A stretch of DNA of 64,000 bases from UBA1161 sp002311745 (GCA_050018415.1 JBEKAB010000021.1:1-64000); one strand, 5' to 3'. Shown: positions 1 to 9,824, counted from the first letter of the stretch. Notes: a model not told the origin generated them from the letters alone. A program made the numbers and translations.

Positions 1-2747
1 ACCACTTTGGCGGCGGTCGCGGGGCTGATGGTGAAGCTGTTGGAGGTGGCGGAGGTCAGGCTGCCATCGGCAGCCGTCAACGTGTAGCTGCCGGCGGTGT
101 TGATGGACAGATCGGCGAAGGTGGCGATGCCGCCGGAAGCGGCCTCGGTGAGCGTGCCGTTCAAGGCACCGGGGCCGCTGTGGACGGAGAGGGTCACGTT
201 GGAGCCGTCCGTGGTGACGAGGTTGCCATACTGGTCTTCCACGTCCACAGTGACGGCGGGGCTGATGGTCGATCCCGCGGTGGTGCTCGTGGGTTGCTGA
301 GCGCACACCACCTTGGCGGCGGCCGCGGGGCTGATGGTGATGCTGTTGGAAGCGGTGGAAGTCACACTGCCGTCGCTGGCGGTGAGCGTGTAGCTGCCAA
401 CGGTGTCGAGGATGGCATTGCTGAACGTCACCACACCACTGCTGGCGGCGACGGTGGCGGTGCTGCTCAATGATCCCGGTCCGCTATGCACGGACAGGGT
501 CACATTGGAGTTGTCGTTGGTCGCGATGTTGCCGTATTGGTCTTCGAGATCCAGAACGATGGCCGGGCTGATCGCCACCCCTGCGATGGCATTGGTGGGT
601 TGCTGGACATAGATCAATTGGGTGGCGGCGGCGGGGCTGATGGTGAAGCTGTTGCTTGTGGCGCTGGTGAGCGATCCGTCGGCAGCGGTGAGTGTGTAGT
701 TGTCGGCGGTGTTGATGGACAGATTGCTGAAGGTGGCGATGCCGCCGGAAGCGGCCTCGGTGAGCGTGCCATTCAAGGAACCGGAGCCACTGTGGACCGA
801 GAGGGTGACGCTGGAGGTATCGGTGGTGACCAGGTTGCCGTACTGGTCTTCCACATCCACGGTAACGGCAGGGCTGATGGTCGATCCCGCGGTGGTGTTG
901 GTGGGCTGCTGAGCATAGACCAGTTGAGAAGCGGATGCCGGGGTGACGGTCACTTGATCCGAGCCGGAGAGGGAACCGGTGGTGGCGGTGACCGTGGCGA
1001 CGGTGGGAGAAGTGGGCGCGGTGTACAGGCCGCTGGAGTCGACGCCGCCGCCTCCGCTGTCCAGGGACCAGGTGAAAGTGGGCTGAGAGGCCATGGCGGC
1101 GCCGAACTGGTCGCAGGCGGTGGCGACCAATTGCTGGGTGGTGCCGGCCTGGATGGTGGGGCTTGCGGGCGTCACGGCGACGGAGGTCAGGGTCTGATTC
1201 ACCGTGACGCTGACGCTGCTGGTGGTGTAGTTGGTGCCGTCGCTGATGGTGGCGGTGAGGGTGTAGCTGCCGGCCTTGTTGAAGGTGACGGTGCAGTTTT
1301 TGGCGGTGTTGTCGCCGTTATCGGAGAAGATAGGATTGGCGCCACTGGGCTCGGAGGTGGCGGCCCACGTATAGGACAGAACACTTTCTCCGCCGCTTGA
1401 GCTGCCCAGGACACTCAAGGCTGATGTGGTAGCGGAAACGGTGCTGGGCGTTGCGGAAGCGGCGGTGGCGACGGTTGGCGGAGCGTAGGGGCTCCACGTC
1501 ACGTGGTCGAAGTTCGCTAGGTCGAGTTGGCTGTTGCTATGGGATTCAATGAACAGGCCGACGGACACCGGCGCGTTTAGGGTCACGGTCTGCGACGTTA
1601 ATTGAGTCCAGCTGATGCCATCGGCGGAGTAGTAGCCGGCAAAAGTGTCTCCGAGGCGAACCAGGCGGAGCCAATACGGAGCGGCGACGGCGACCGAGGT
1701 GGAGGTGTTATCTGCAGCGCCATCGGTCAAGCGGTATTTGAGTCTCAGGCCTTGGCTTGACTTTCCGGACACGTAGGTGGCTACCATGGCGGAGCCGCCG
1801 GCGAGGGGGGAGTCAGCGAACAGGATTCCCGCCTTGGCCGCGCTACTGGGGGTTCCGGTGGGATTGAGCGTGAGGGACGCTACGCGGGCGGTGAGGGTGC
1901 CGTCGCCGGTGATGGTGGTATAGCAATACTGGCACTGGATATAGGTGCTGGCGATCACGCCGGAGCCGGTGAGCGAGTAGGTGTTGGTGCCCGAGTTGTA
2001 GCTGGAGCTGCCGGCCAAAGTCGGGCCGCCGACGTCCGCGTTGTTGGTGAAGATGCCGAGGTCGAGCTGCCCTTGGTAGTCGGCCAGGGCTGAGGCGTTA
2101 AGGGGTGCTTTGACGGATGTGAACAGCGAGCCATCGGAGACGGCTTCGAGCTTCCAGTCGCCGCCGCGGCCGGTGATGTTGGTGGAACCGAAGACGGCCG
2201 CGCCGGTGTATTGGGAAATCCTGTCCAGGAGTTTTCGTCCGCTGATGCCGTCGGCGGTATCGCAGCCGTAGATCTGCACGGTCGCATCGGATGTCATGGC
2301 CGAGCGCAGCGTTTCCCATCCGGCGGACGTTTGATCGACGTCGTCCACGTTCACCCACTGGTCGCCCAACAGGAAGCGGCCCGGCGAGCCGTGCGAGAAG
2401 ATGGACAGCGAATGGATCTTCCATCCGTCGCGTTGCACGGTTTGATTGAGCAGGTCCAGCACCTGTTCGGAGGATTGGTGCAAGCCGTCGTAGGTGATGA
2501 CGCGCGTGTTGCCCAGCGCCGCACCGATCAGCGTCGACGCATCCGGCAACGAGCGGTCGATCAGCGCAATGTCGTAAACGGCCGGCGGATTGCCGGACAG
2601 CAGCAACCGTTGTTCGAGCGTCTCAAAATGAACAGGCCGCACCGGGAAAAAACGGCGCAAGTAAGCGGGGCAACATTCGGCTAAGAAATGACGCGGCGAG
2701 TCTATGGCTCGCTGCAATCTCCCACGATGGATTTGCACGCGCTTCAA
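1..2747 (-). CDS. Secreted giant surface protein: LEPR-XLL-like motif, DUF4347, Ig-like repeats (3' end outside window)
   Basis: One frame stays open on the minus strand from about 2855 to the left edge, so the C-terminus is missing. No ATG is in frame. TTG at 2747 (preceded by AAAAGGG) or GTG at 2738 are the likeliest starts, giving a basic N-terminus followed by HFETLEQRLLLSG, which resembles the planctomycete LEPR-XLL targeting motif. A DUF4347-like region follows (about 2590-2050), with IFSHGSPGRFLL and QIYGCDTADG. Next comes a beta-sandwich region (about 1960-1500), a PKD/Ig-like stretch, and from about 925 to the left edge tandem bacterial Ig-like units with a 306-bp period. The protein is probably exported and surface-attached, possibly an adhesin or matrix protein. 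The frame and repeats are direct observations; family names rest on motif recognition; the start is uncertain. Confidence 0.8.
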   Translation of the reverse strand, partial: MKRVQIHRGRLQRAIDSPRHFLAECCPAYLRRFFPVRPVHFETLEQRLLLSGNPPAVYDIALIDRSLPDASTLIGAALGNTRVITYDGLHQSSEQVLDLLNQTVQRDGWKIHSLSIFSHGSPGRFLLGDQWVNVDDVDQTSAGWETLRSAMTSDATVQIYGCDTADGISGRKLLDRISQYTGAAVFGSTNITGRGGDWKLEAVSDGSLFTSVKAPLNASALADYQGQLDLGIFTNNADVGGPTLAGSSSYNSGTNTYSLTGSGVIASTYIQCQYCYTTITGDGTLTARVASLTLNPTGTPSSAAKAGILFADSPLAGGSAMVATYVSGKSSQGLRLKYRLTDGAADNTSTSVAVAAPYWLRLVRLGDTFAGYYSADGISWTQLTSQTVTLNAPVSVGLFIESHSNSQLDLANFDHVTWSPYAPPTVATAASATPSTVSATTSALSVLGSSSGGESVLSYTWAATSEPSGANPIFSDNGDNTAKNCTVTFNKAGSYTLTATISDGTNYTTSSVSVTVNQTLTSVAVTPASPTIQAGTTQQLVATACDQFGAAMASQPTFTWSLDSGGGGVDSSGLYTAPTSPTVATVTATTGSLSGSDQVTVTPASASQLVYAQQPTNTTAGSTISPAVTVDVEDQYGNLVTTDTSSVTLSVHSGSGSLNGTLTEAASGGIATFSNLSINTADNYTLTAADGSLTSATSNSFTISPAAATQLIYVQQPTNAIAGVAISPAIVLDLEDQYGNIATNDNSNVTLSVHSGPGSLSSTATVAASSGVVTFSNAILDTVGSYTLTASDGSVTSTASNSITISPAAAAKVVCAQQPTSTTAGSTISPAVTVDVEDQYGNLVTTDGSNVTLSVHSGPGALNGTLTEAASGGIATFADLSINTAGSYTLTAADGSLTSATSNSFTISPATAAKV
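10..925 (-). repeat. Three tandem 306-bp Ig-like coding repeats
   Basis: Three units of 102 codons lie in phase, each opening around an AQQPT/VQQPT motif (the Gln-Gln codons are near 911, 605 and 299). Each then reads through DQYGN, VTLSVHSG and NSFTISPA. A fourth unit begins at the left edge. The first and third units are nearly identical at DNA level, while the middle one has diverged more, which fits recent duplication or gene conversion. Confidence 0.85.
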
Positions 2748-2984
2748 AATGAAAGCCCTTTTAACTTCCAGCTTGTGAGCCGCCTCACTCTGGCTATCGG
2801 CGAACGTATAAAGTGACTTTGCTGACAAAAGGGGCTGTGCCGGACCTAACGCGCATCAACGGGCGGGTGATGAGAGTATGGGACGTACGTCCTAGGCCCG
2901 TCTTGAAACCGCGCTGCGGCTGGGCCGAGAGCGTGGTTCCTGACGGATGAGGGGCGCACCGGGGCGGGAGAGGGGGGGGAGAGT

Positions 2985-4292
2985 TTATCGTTGCCGCGTT
3001 GCCGGTCGCGTGCTGGGCGCGGTCGTTGGGGTGAAGAAGACGGCGCCTTCCAAACCGGTGCCGGTAACGTTGTGGATGGACAACAGCGGACCTGCCAAGC
3101 CCGAGACATGGATGTCGCGCAGCGTGGCATCGGTCATGTTGGCCAAGAACATGCCCTTCTTGCAGGTGCCGGTGACGTCAACGAAGCTGAAATGTTCAAG
3201 GGGTTTGGCGGCAGAGATATGGCTGGCTTCAATGAGCGTGCCGCAATCGACGCGGGCGTTGGAAACGGCTATGTCGGCGATGCGCGGGATTCCGGCATCG
3301 CCCAGGACCGGCTGTGAGTCCTTGATGCCGTGGGCCAGCAGATCGATCCGCAGAAAGGTCTTTGCGGCGGCGTCGATGTCGTCGGCGCGGATGTTTTCGA
3401 TGAACCCGCCGCGTTCCGTGCGGCTCTTGAGGTACAGCGCATCGGTGCCGTGAGTCACGGCGCAATGTTCGATGGTGACGTTGCGGACGCCGCCGGACAT
3501 TTCCGTGCCGATGCCGATCGCCGCAAAGATCTTGCTGCCCAGCTTGCAGCGCGTGATCCAAATATCCTGCGACGGCTTGCCGATGCGGACGGCTTCCATG
3601 CCGCGGCCGGATTTGATGGCGATGGCATCGTCGCCGGTGTCGATGTCGCATTGCTCGATGCGCACGTTCTGGCAGGAATCGACGTCGATGCCGTCGCCGT
3701 TGCCGCGGTTGCTGCGGATGGTCAGGTTGCGGGCCACGACATCCTGGCAATAGGTTGGATGAATGGACCACATGCGGTCGTAGGTGGTGGAAAAACCATC
3801 CAAGAGCACATCGCGGCAATCGACGATCTCCACGAGGCAGGGCCCGCGCGGGTTGCGCAGCCCGCCCAGTGGCACGGCTCCGGCGATTTTTCCCGGGCCG
3901 ATCAGGGCGATGTGATCGGCCTTGACCGCATGAACGAGGGCGCGGTGGCCTTGCACCCACCGTCCCTCAAAGCGCACGTCGATGACGGGATAATCAGCGG
4001 CGTCCGAACTGCCTTGCAGCACCGCATCCTTCTGGAGCCGCAGCGTCGTGTTCGGCCCGATCACGATGCTGCCGATCAGGTAATTTCCCGCCGGCACCCA
4101 GACGATTCCGCCGCCGCCAGCGGCGCAGCGATCCAGCGCTAGCTGAAACGCCGCGGTGTCCTTGGTGGCGCCGTCGCCTTTAGCGCCCAGGGAGAGCACG
4201 TTCCACGAGGAGCGGGTTTGGGTGCAACCGCCTTGGCCCAGGAGCGTGAGCCAAAGAATCGCCGTTGCGCCGAACAGCCGTCGAGAGATCAT
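2985..4292 (-). CDS. Polygalacturonase-like GH28 family protein, exported
   Basis: A 435-residue right-handed beta-helix protein of the glycoside hydrolase 28 type, which cleaves galacturonan or related alpha-linked polymers. The N-terminus MISRRLFGATAILWLTLLGQGGC is a signal peptide with a Cys at the expected end, so it may be a lipoprotein, although the lipobox is weak. GH28 hallmarks are NGDGIDVDS and DTGDDAIAIKSG, which carry the acidic residues, and later YLKSRTERGG. The usual G-H-G motif is replaced by AAIGIGTEMSGG, so the conserved His appears absent. Activity may be altered, or the specificity may be exo-type. The C-terminus ends in a Thr/Pro/Arg-rich tail. It lies downstream of the second GH28 gene on the same strand (gap 43 bp), so the two are probably co-transcribed. 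Confidence 0.8.
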   Translation of the reverse strand: MISRRLFGATAILWLTLLGQGGCTQTRSSWNVLSLGAKGDGATKDTAAFQLALDRCAAGGGGIVWVPAGNYLIGSIVIGPNTTLRLQKDAVLQGSSDAADYPVIDVRFEGRWVQGHRALVHAVKADHIALIGPGKIAGAVPLGGLRNPRGPCLVEIVDCRDVLLDGFSTTYDRMWSIHPTYCQDVVARNLTIRSNRGNGDGIDVDSCQNVRIEQCDIDTGDDAIAIKSGRGMEAVRIGKPSQDIWITRCKLGSKIFAAIGIGTEMSGGVRNVTIEHCAVTHGTDALYLKSRTERGGFIENIRADDIDAAAKTFLRIDLLAHGIKDSQPVLGDAGIPRIADIAVSNARVDCGTLIEASHISAAKPLEHFSFVDVTGTCKKGMFLANMTDATLRDIHVSGLAGPLLSIHNVTGTGLEGAVFFTPTTAPSTRPATRQR

Positions 4293-4335
4293 GTTGAGCC
4301 AAGAGGCCTGCGAATCGCGATTGGGGCGTTAATCC

Positions 4336-5784
4336 TCAAGTTTTTTTCAGAACCGCACTGGCGACGGAATGCGGGCGCGTGTCGATGAACAGCGGATCGC
4401 TGGAAGTTCGCTGCCAGATCGTGGCGTCGTAGGACTGAATGGAACTCGGCGCGAACGTGGTATTGCCGGTCATGACGAGGTTGCGCACGTGGTTGACGTT
4501 CGCGGCGTTTGCAGCACTGATGTTCACGTTGATGAAGGTGACGTTCTGCACGGGGGCCTCGGGCAGGCCATAGATGGTCACGCCGTAGCCGGCGCCGGTG
4601 GCGGTGATGTTGGAATAAACGATGTTCTTCCAGAACGGGGTGTCGGAGGTGGCGTTCACGGGCTGGGGCGAATCGGACGCCGGATTGGTGGGGAAATTGT
4701 TCGATCCGTTGTAATAGCTGTCGATCAAAATCGGATAGTTCACGTCGGTCATCTTGATATGGGAATAGGTAATGTTGGAGACGACCCCGCCGTTGCCGCG
4801 CTGGGCCTTGAGTCGCAGGCCGTTGTCGGTGCCGTTGAAGGTGACGTTGTAGACGAGCATGCCGGTCAGTCCGTAGGTGGTGGTGCCGCCGACGGAAATG
4901 CCGTGGCCATAGCCGAAGGTGCAATCCCTGACGGTGATGTTGGCGCAGGCCACGTTTTGGGCGGTGACGGCGACGTTGTCGTCGCCGTTGGAGATGATGC
5001 AGTTTTCAATGAGGTAATTTTTCCCGGCCGGGTCGATGCCGTCGGTGTTGTGGGAGGGGATCTGGCCGGCGGGAACCTGCGACGCATCCGACGAGGGGGC
5101 GTAGATTTTCACGCCGTTGACGGTAACGTTGTTCGTTCCGATCGTTCCGCTGGCACCGAAAATGATGTTGATGGACGGGGAGTTGCGCAGGGTGAGGTCC
5201 TTGATTAAGACGGTATCGCAGGCGGTGAAGCGCACGAGGCGTGGCCGCGTGGAGACGGGCTTGGTGGGCGTGGGGAGGAGCGAGTTGCCCCACCACCCGC
5301 CGCTGTCGTTGGCGCCGACGCCGCCCTGGCCGTCGATGGTTCCGGTGCCGCTGAGCTCGACGTTTTTCACCTTGTTATAGGTGATGAGACTCTTGGAGGC
5401 GTTGGAATAGACGCCGTAGGGCTGGGCCAGGAGCGTGCCGTCGATTTCGATGTTGGTGTTGTTCTTGGAGACGGTGAGGAAATTGCTGAGGAAGGTTTTT
5501 CCCGCGGGCAGGATGACGGTGCCGCCGCCGGCGCTGCCGGCCGCGTTGATGGCCGCCTGCAGAGCGACGGTGTCATCGGTGACGCCGTCGCCGACGGCGC
5601 CGTAGTTGGTGACATTGAACGTCTGGCCGGGGATGACCGGCAGTGGAATCGCCGACAGCAGACATCGCGCTTCAAGCCCTTCCCAAACGGGCCGAAGCAA
5701 AGCAGATCGCCTGGGCGACGACCTGTCGGCTGAGTCCGATGCGGCAAGACCCTGTGGACCCACGTTACAGATTAAATTGGACAT
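4336..5784 (-). CDS. Polygalacturonase-like GH28 protein with N-terminal LEPR-XLL-like motif
   Basis: 482 residues. ATG at 5784 is chosen because GGAGGAAGC directly precedes it; an upstream TTG at 5832 lacks such a site. The N-terminus carries WEGLEARCLLSAIPLP, the same L-E-x-R-x-L-L-S pattern as the giant surface protein in this window, followed by the GH28 opening NVTNYGAVGDGVTDDT. All four GH28 catalytic blocks are visible: SHNTDGIDPAG, ISNGDDNVAV, FGYGHGISVGG and GLRLKAQRGNGG. It is therefore probably an active pectin-type hydrolase, exported or surface-held. It is divergent from a sodium:solute symporter gene and upstream of the second GH28 gene, which suggests a local uronic-acid polymer utilisation group. 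Confidence 0.85.
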   Translation of the reverse strand: MSNLICNVGPQGLAASDSADRSSPRRSALLRPVWEGLEARCLLSAIPLPVIPGQTFNVTNYGAVGDGVTDDTVALQAAINAAGSAGGGTVILPAGKTFLSNFLTVSKNNTNIEIDGTLLAQPYGVYSNASKSLITYNKVKNVELSGTGTIDGQGGVGANDSGGWWGNSLLPTPTKPVSTRPRLVRFTACDTVLIKDLTLRNSPSINIIFGASGTIGTNNVTVNGVKIYAPSSDASQVPAGQIPSHNTDGIDPAGKNYLIENCIISNGDDNVAVTAQNVACANITVRDCTFGYGHGISVGGTTTYGLTGMLVYNVTFNGTDNGLRLKAQRGNGGVVSNITYSHIKMTDVNYPILIDSYYNGSNNFPTNPASDSPQPVNATSDTPFWKNIVYSNITATGAGYGVTIYGLPEAPVQNVTFINVNISAANAANVNHVRNLVMTGNTTFAPSSIQSYDATIWQRTSSDPLFIDTRPHSVASAVLKKT

Positions 5785-6010
5785 GCTTCCTCCGCTGGCT
5801 GTTGCAAGCCCCTCATCTTTGCTCGACCCCAATCTATCAGATTCACTTGGTCACGCGAAAAGGTAACCGTGGGGGCGACAATGGGCTTGAGCAAAGGGTG
5901 GTACAATTAGTGGGAATGATTATACTTTTTTGTTAAGTCTGCGGCAATGCGATGGCGGAAATGGATAATCGCGCCGCGGGGGTTGGAGCCGGTGGGAACG
6001 GGAGTTGCTA

Positions 6011-8047
6011 ATGCATTGGATCGACTGGGGCTTGACCGTCGGCTCGGTTCTGATGGTGTATGCCTGCGCCCTCTACACCAAGCGGTACAACAAGAGTGTG
6101 GCGGATTTCATGGCCGGGGGGCGGGCGGCGGGCAGATACCTGATTTGTAACGCCAAGGGGGAAGCCTCCTCCGGCGTGGCCAACACGATCTCAAAATTCC
6201 AATTGCTGGTCGTCTCCGGCTTCGTCATGTCGTGGTGGGATTCCTTCGGCCTGCCGGCGCTGATGATCGCGTCGCTGTTTGGGTTTGTGATCTACCGATA
6301 CCGTCAGACGCGGGCCATGACGGTCGGGCAGTTCTTTGAGATGCGCTACTCGCGCAATTTCCGGAAGCTCACCGGCGTCCTGGGGTTCATCGCCGGCATC
6401 TTGAATTACGGCATTTTCCCGGCCGTGGCATCCAACTTTTTCGTACACTTCTTGGGGCTTCCAATGCACACGCCGATCGGCCCGTGGCAGGTTCCGACCA
6501 CGTCGATCGTCATGGTCATCTATTTGAGCTCGTGTTTGTGGATGATGCTGATGGGCGGGACGATCACGCTGATCGTCACCAACTGCATCGACGGAATCCT
6601 CTCGCACCTGGTGTACGTGCTGATGATTTTTGCCATCTTCTACGTGGTGGGATGGTCGGGGATCCGGCACATGATGCTGTCGCAGCCGCGCGGCTACTCG
6701 ATGGTCGACCCTTTCGACCAGTCGCACATCAAGGACTTCAATTTCTTTTATCCGATCATCTACTGGTCAATGTACATCTACCAGACGATGTCGGTGCAGA
6801 AGGACAACAGCTACAGCGCCGCGGCGCGCAATCCGCACGAGGCGCTGATGGGCGGCGTGCTGGGCAACTGGCGCATGCTGGCGCGCAACGTGATGCTGGT
6901 GGTGGTGGCGCTGGGGGCGCTGACCTACCTGAAGGGGCCCAACTTCCCCGGCGCCGCGGCGCTGGGCGCGATCCACGATTCCCAGACGTACGACCAAATG
7001 AAAATCCCCATCTCGCTGAGCTATATGCTGCCGGTCGGGATCAAGGGGCTGTTTCTGACGATCATGATCCTGGGCATGACCGACGGCGACTCGGCCCACA
7101 TCCTGACCTGGGGCGGCATTTTCATTCAGGACGTGGTGCTTCCGATCCGCGGAAAGCCGCTGACGCCCAAGCAGCACGTGCGCGTGTTGCGCTGGTCGGT
7201 CACTGGCGTGGCGGTGTTCGCGCTGTTTTTCAGCAGCTTCTTCACCCAGACGCAGTACATCTCCATGTGGTGGGCCGTGACCGAAGCCATCTTCGTTTCC
7301 GGCGCGGGGGCGGCCATCATCGGGGGCCTGTACTGGAGCAAGGGCACGACCCCGGCGGCGTGGTCGGCCATCGTGGTCGGCTCGACGCTGGCGGTGACGG
7401 GGATCCTGGCCCCGATCGTTCTGTTGCACTACGGCAGGCACTTTCCGTTCAACGGCATGCAGATGAAGTTTATCGCGGCCGCGGCGGCCGTGCTGGTGTA
7501 CGTCGTGGTGTCGTTGCTGACCTGCCGGGACGCTCATGACATGGACAAGCTGCTGCGCCGCGGACGGTACGCCATCGCCGACGACAAAATCGCCGGATCT
7601 GAATCGCGGCGCCGGCAGCCCGTGCTGGCCAGGCTCATGGGCATCAACCAGAACTTCACGCTCGCGGATAAGCTGGTCACCGGCGGGCTTTTCTTCTGGT
7701 GCATGCTGTCGATGGCCATCGTGTTGGTGGGCACCGTGTGGAACCTGGCGTTCCGCCATTGGTCCCAGGAGACTTGGGTGACCTACTGGTTCGCCATGGG
7801 CGTGGTGGTTCCGCTGATCATCGCGGTGGTGACGATGGTCTGGTTCGGCGTGGGGGGGGTCATTGATTTACGCAAGCTCTTCAAGCGGTTGGCAACCATG
7901 AGTCGGGATTCCACCGATGACGGAACGGTCAATCAGCACACAACTCCCGCTCCGGCCCGTTTGGCGGCGGTTTCGGCGCCCTCCAACCAGAATAACGACC
8001 CTGGCGGAACGAGCGAAACAGATAAAACAAATGCAGGCGTTACATAA
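6011..8047 (+). CDS. Sodium:solute symporter (SSS) family transporter
   Basis: 678 residues with about 13-14 hydrophobic segments spread across the length, typical of SSS-family cation-coupled uptake systems. The start is ATG 6011, which has GGAG at 6001-6004; an in-frame TTG at 6005 overlaps that site and is unlikely. The N-terminal part (LYTKRYNKSVADFMAGGR, then AMTVGQFFEMRYSRNFR) matches the SSS signature region. The last 60 residues are hydrophilic. Divergent transcription from two GH28 genes makes an oligosaccharide or sugar-acid substrate plausible, but the sequence does not fix the substrate. Confidence 0.85.
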   Translation: MHWIDWGLTVGSVLMVYACALYTKRYNKSVADFMAGGRAAGRYLICNAKGEASSGVANTISKFQLLVVSGFVMSWWDSFGLPALMIASLFGFVIYRYRQTRAMTVGQFFEMRYSRNFRKLTGVLGFIAGILNYGIFPAVASNFFVHFLGLPMHTPIGPWQVPTTSIVMVIYLSSCLWMMLMGGTITLIVTNCIDGILSHLVYVLMIFAIFYVVGWSGIRHMMLSQPRGYSMVDPFDQSHIKDFNFFYPIIYWSMYIYQTMSVQKDNSYSAAARNPHEALMGGVLGNWRMLARNVMLVVVALGALTYLKGPNFPGAAALGAIHDSQTYDQMKIPISLSYMLPVGIKGLFLTIMILGMTDGDSAHILTWGGIFIQDVVLPIRGKPLTPKQHVRVLRWSVTGVAVFALFFSSFFTQTQYISMWWAVTEAIFVSGAGAAIIGGLYWSKGTTPAAWSAIVVGSTLAVTGILAPIVLLHYGRHFPFNGMQMKFIAAAAAVLVYVVVSLLTCRDAHDMDKLLRRGRYAIADDKIAGSESRRRQPVLARLMGINQNFTLADKLVTGGLFFWCMLSMAIVLVGTVWNLAFRHWSQETWVTYWFAMGVVVPLIIAVVTMVWFGVGGVIDLRKLFKRLATMSRDSTDDGTVNQHTTPAPARLAAVSAPSNQNNDPGGTSETDKTNAGVT

Positions 8048-8460
8048 ACTTACGTCGCTCATGCAGAGGTGCTTGATCCCCGAATGAGGCGGCGCGATCC
8101 ATGCCGCGGCAGCAGATTTTGCATCCATAGGCCCGACGAGGCGACTGCGTCGTTCGTTTAACGTTTCGCATGGGGAAGCGGCGATATTTGCGCGTCGGCG
8201 GCCATGAAACTCGGACCCCCGGTGACTGCAAAAATCGAGAGACAATTGCTATTTGATGCCCGGCCGTAATACTTGTTAACATGTGGCCGAACGGCTATTA
8301 GGCGGCGCTAAGAGATGCCGCGAGGATGGCGACGCAAGTCATTGCGATCCGTCGGCCTTGTCGAGGGCGAGCCGGACGATCGTTGACCCGAATCATTCCG
8401 GCGCATCGTCGATGACTGAATGAGGTTTCTCAAAACGAGGACACACGTAGGGAGGTTTTC
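8048..8460. other. Intergenic region upstream of prepilin-like gene
   Basis: 413 bp without a convincing gene. A weak promoter-like pair TTGCTA ... TAATAC (about 8247-8273, spacer about 15) points toward the prepilin-like gene. A clear ribosome binding site, GGGAGG, sits at 8450-8456, just before ATG 8461. Short open frames on the minus strand lack start signals and recognisable content. Confidence 0.4.
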
Positions 8461-9726
8461 ATGAAACGGACCAAGGGCTTTACGCTCGTCGAATTGTTGG
8501 TGGTGATCGGAATCATCGCGGTTCTGATCTCCATTCTCTTACCATCCCTTGCCAAGGCCCAGCGGCAAGCCCGCCTGGCGCGTTGGAGTGAGTTCAGCAG
8601 CGGGATGCGTACCCAACAGTACCTCATCGGATACTGGAACATGCTGAACGACCAGGGCAACGCGGTGGTCAAGAACCAGGCGGTGGTCTGCGATGACCAG
8701 CGCATGACCCCCAGCAGGTTGGACGGCATTGTCGGCGTGTACGGCGGCAAAAGCGGCAGCGGATACAATCCGGTGCACATCCCCCAAGCGTACTCCGGTG
8801 ACGCCACCCTCGCCCAGATCTGGAGCGGCGAAGGTCGATTTGGGAACCCGGCCCTCACCGGTAGCCTCAACGGAGCCGACACCAGGAACGTGTCATCTAA
8901 CCCGAACTTCTACTGGTTGTGCCTCGGGTTCGGCCCGGGCCAGGGTCAGTTGGGCCGCTTGATCACCAACGCGCAAGGCGGCAAAGCCGACCAACAATTC
9001 ACCGTGTTTTTTTGGATCGGCGCCCCCCCCAGCCTTCTCGCTGGAATGACCCAATCGGCAAACGGTGTTCCCCTGTTCACTTGGGAAGACCCCAATAACA
9101 AGTATCTGATCCGCATCCGCGGTTATGGGAACAAAGTGCGCATGCAAGTGACCGAGAGTAGCACCTACGAAATACAGGACGGCGCCAACATGAGCGACCC
9201 CGAAGCCCCAACCAACGGCATGTGGGACTTCTGGGCGTTCACTTGTCACTACAGCGCCAGGGGCTTTGACAACACCAGTTCGACGGCGGCCCCGCAGATT
9301 CTGATGCGGGTGTACAGAAACGGGACCAACGTGACTCACGGCGGAAACGGTACAGACCCCCTGCCCGCAGAGTCCGGCGTCAAGGGTCTTTTCACCTACG
9401 CTGAGGCATTGGACGCGACCAACGCAGGCAAGAATCCCGGTCTCACGCCGCTGGACGGCTTCTTCACCTCTGGAATGCCCACCCAGCCGCCCATTCAGGT
9501 CGGCACCCCGGATACCAGCAATGCCATCCGTGAGACCATGATGCTGTTCTACGGCAAGAGGGGTGGCTCCTTGAAGTACGAATATTGGGGCCTGTGTGAT
9601 GAATACGGCATCTTCGATAGGGACCTGAGCGACGCCGGCGACAAGACTGATGAGGTTAAGGACGGAGTGCTCAGCAACCCGACAGGCAACCTGATCGGCC
9701 AGATCTACAATTCTGGTCTGCCGTAA
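8461..9726 (+). CDS. Prepilin-type N-terminal methylation domain protein with laminin-G-like body
   Basis: 421 residues. The N-terminus MKRTKGFTLVELLVVIG is a textbook type IV prepilin/pseudopilin leader: basic leader, cleavage after Gly6, Phe at +1, Glu at +5, then a hydrophobic helix. The body is not a simple pilin. FTVFFWIGA, GMWDFWAFTCHY, LMRVYRNGTNV and GLCDEYGIFDRDLSDA are spaced like a LamG/concanavalin-type beta-sandwich, so this is likely a pseudopilin-anchored carbohydrate-binding or surface protein. Many planctomycetes carry large families of such proteins. The gene is a single transcription unit, with GGGAGG before the ATG and a long hairpin 20 bp after the stop. Confidence 0.85.
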   Translation: MKRTKGFTLVELLVVIGIIAVLISILLPSLAKAQRQARLARWSEFSSGMRTQQYLIGYWNMLNDQGNAVVKNQAVVCDDQRMTPSRLDGIVGVYGGKSGSGYNPVHIPQAYSGDATLAQIWSGEGRFGNPALTGSLNGADTRNVSSNPNFYWLCLGFGPGQGQLGRLITNAQGGKADQQFTVFFWIGAPPSLLAGMTQSANGVPLFTWEDPNNKYLIRIRGYGNKVRMQVTESSTYEIQDGANMSDPEAPTNGMWDFWAFTCHYSARGFDNTSSTAAPQILMRVYRNGTNVTHGGNGTDPLPAESGVKGLFTYAEALDATNAGKNPGLTPLDGFFTSGMPTQPPIQVGTPDTSNAIRETMMLFYGKRGGSLKYEYWGLCDEYGIFDRDLSDAGDKTDEVKDGVLSNPTGNLIGQIYNSGLP

Positions 9727-9747
9727 AGGTTTTTTGCAGATCGCCTA

Positions 9748-9791
9748 AAAGGAAGCGGAGGTAAGGTCTTGCAGACCCCTCCGCTTCCTTT
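9748..9791 (+). terminator. Long hairpin after prepilin-like gene
   Basis: Perfect 14-bp stem AAAGGAAGCGGAGG (9748-9761) with CCTCCGCTTCCTTT (9778-9791). A nested stem GGTCT/AGACC sits inside the loop. A rho-independent terminator is likely, although the T tract is short. Confidence 0.75.
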
Positions 9792-9824
9792 GTGCTTAAG
9801 TCGAGTTTATCCTTTCCAACCGAA

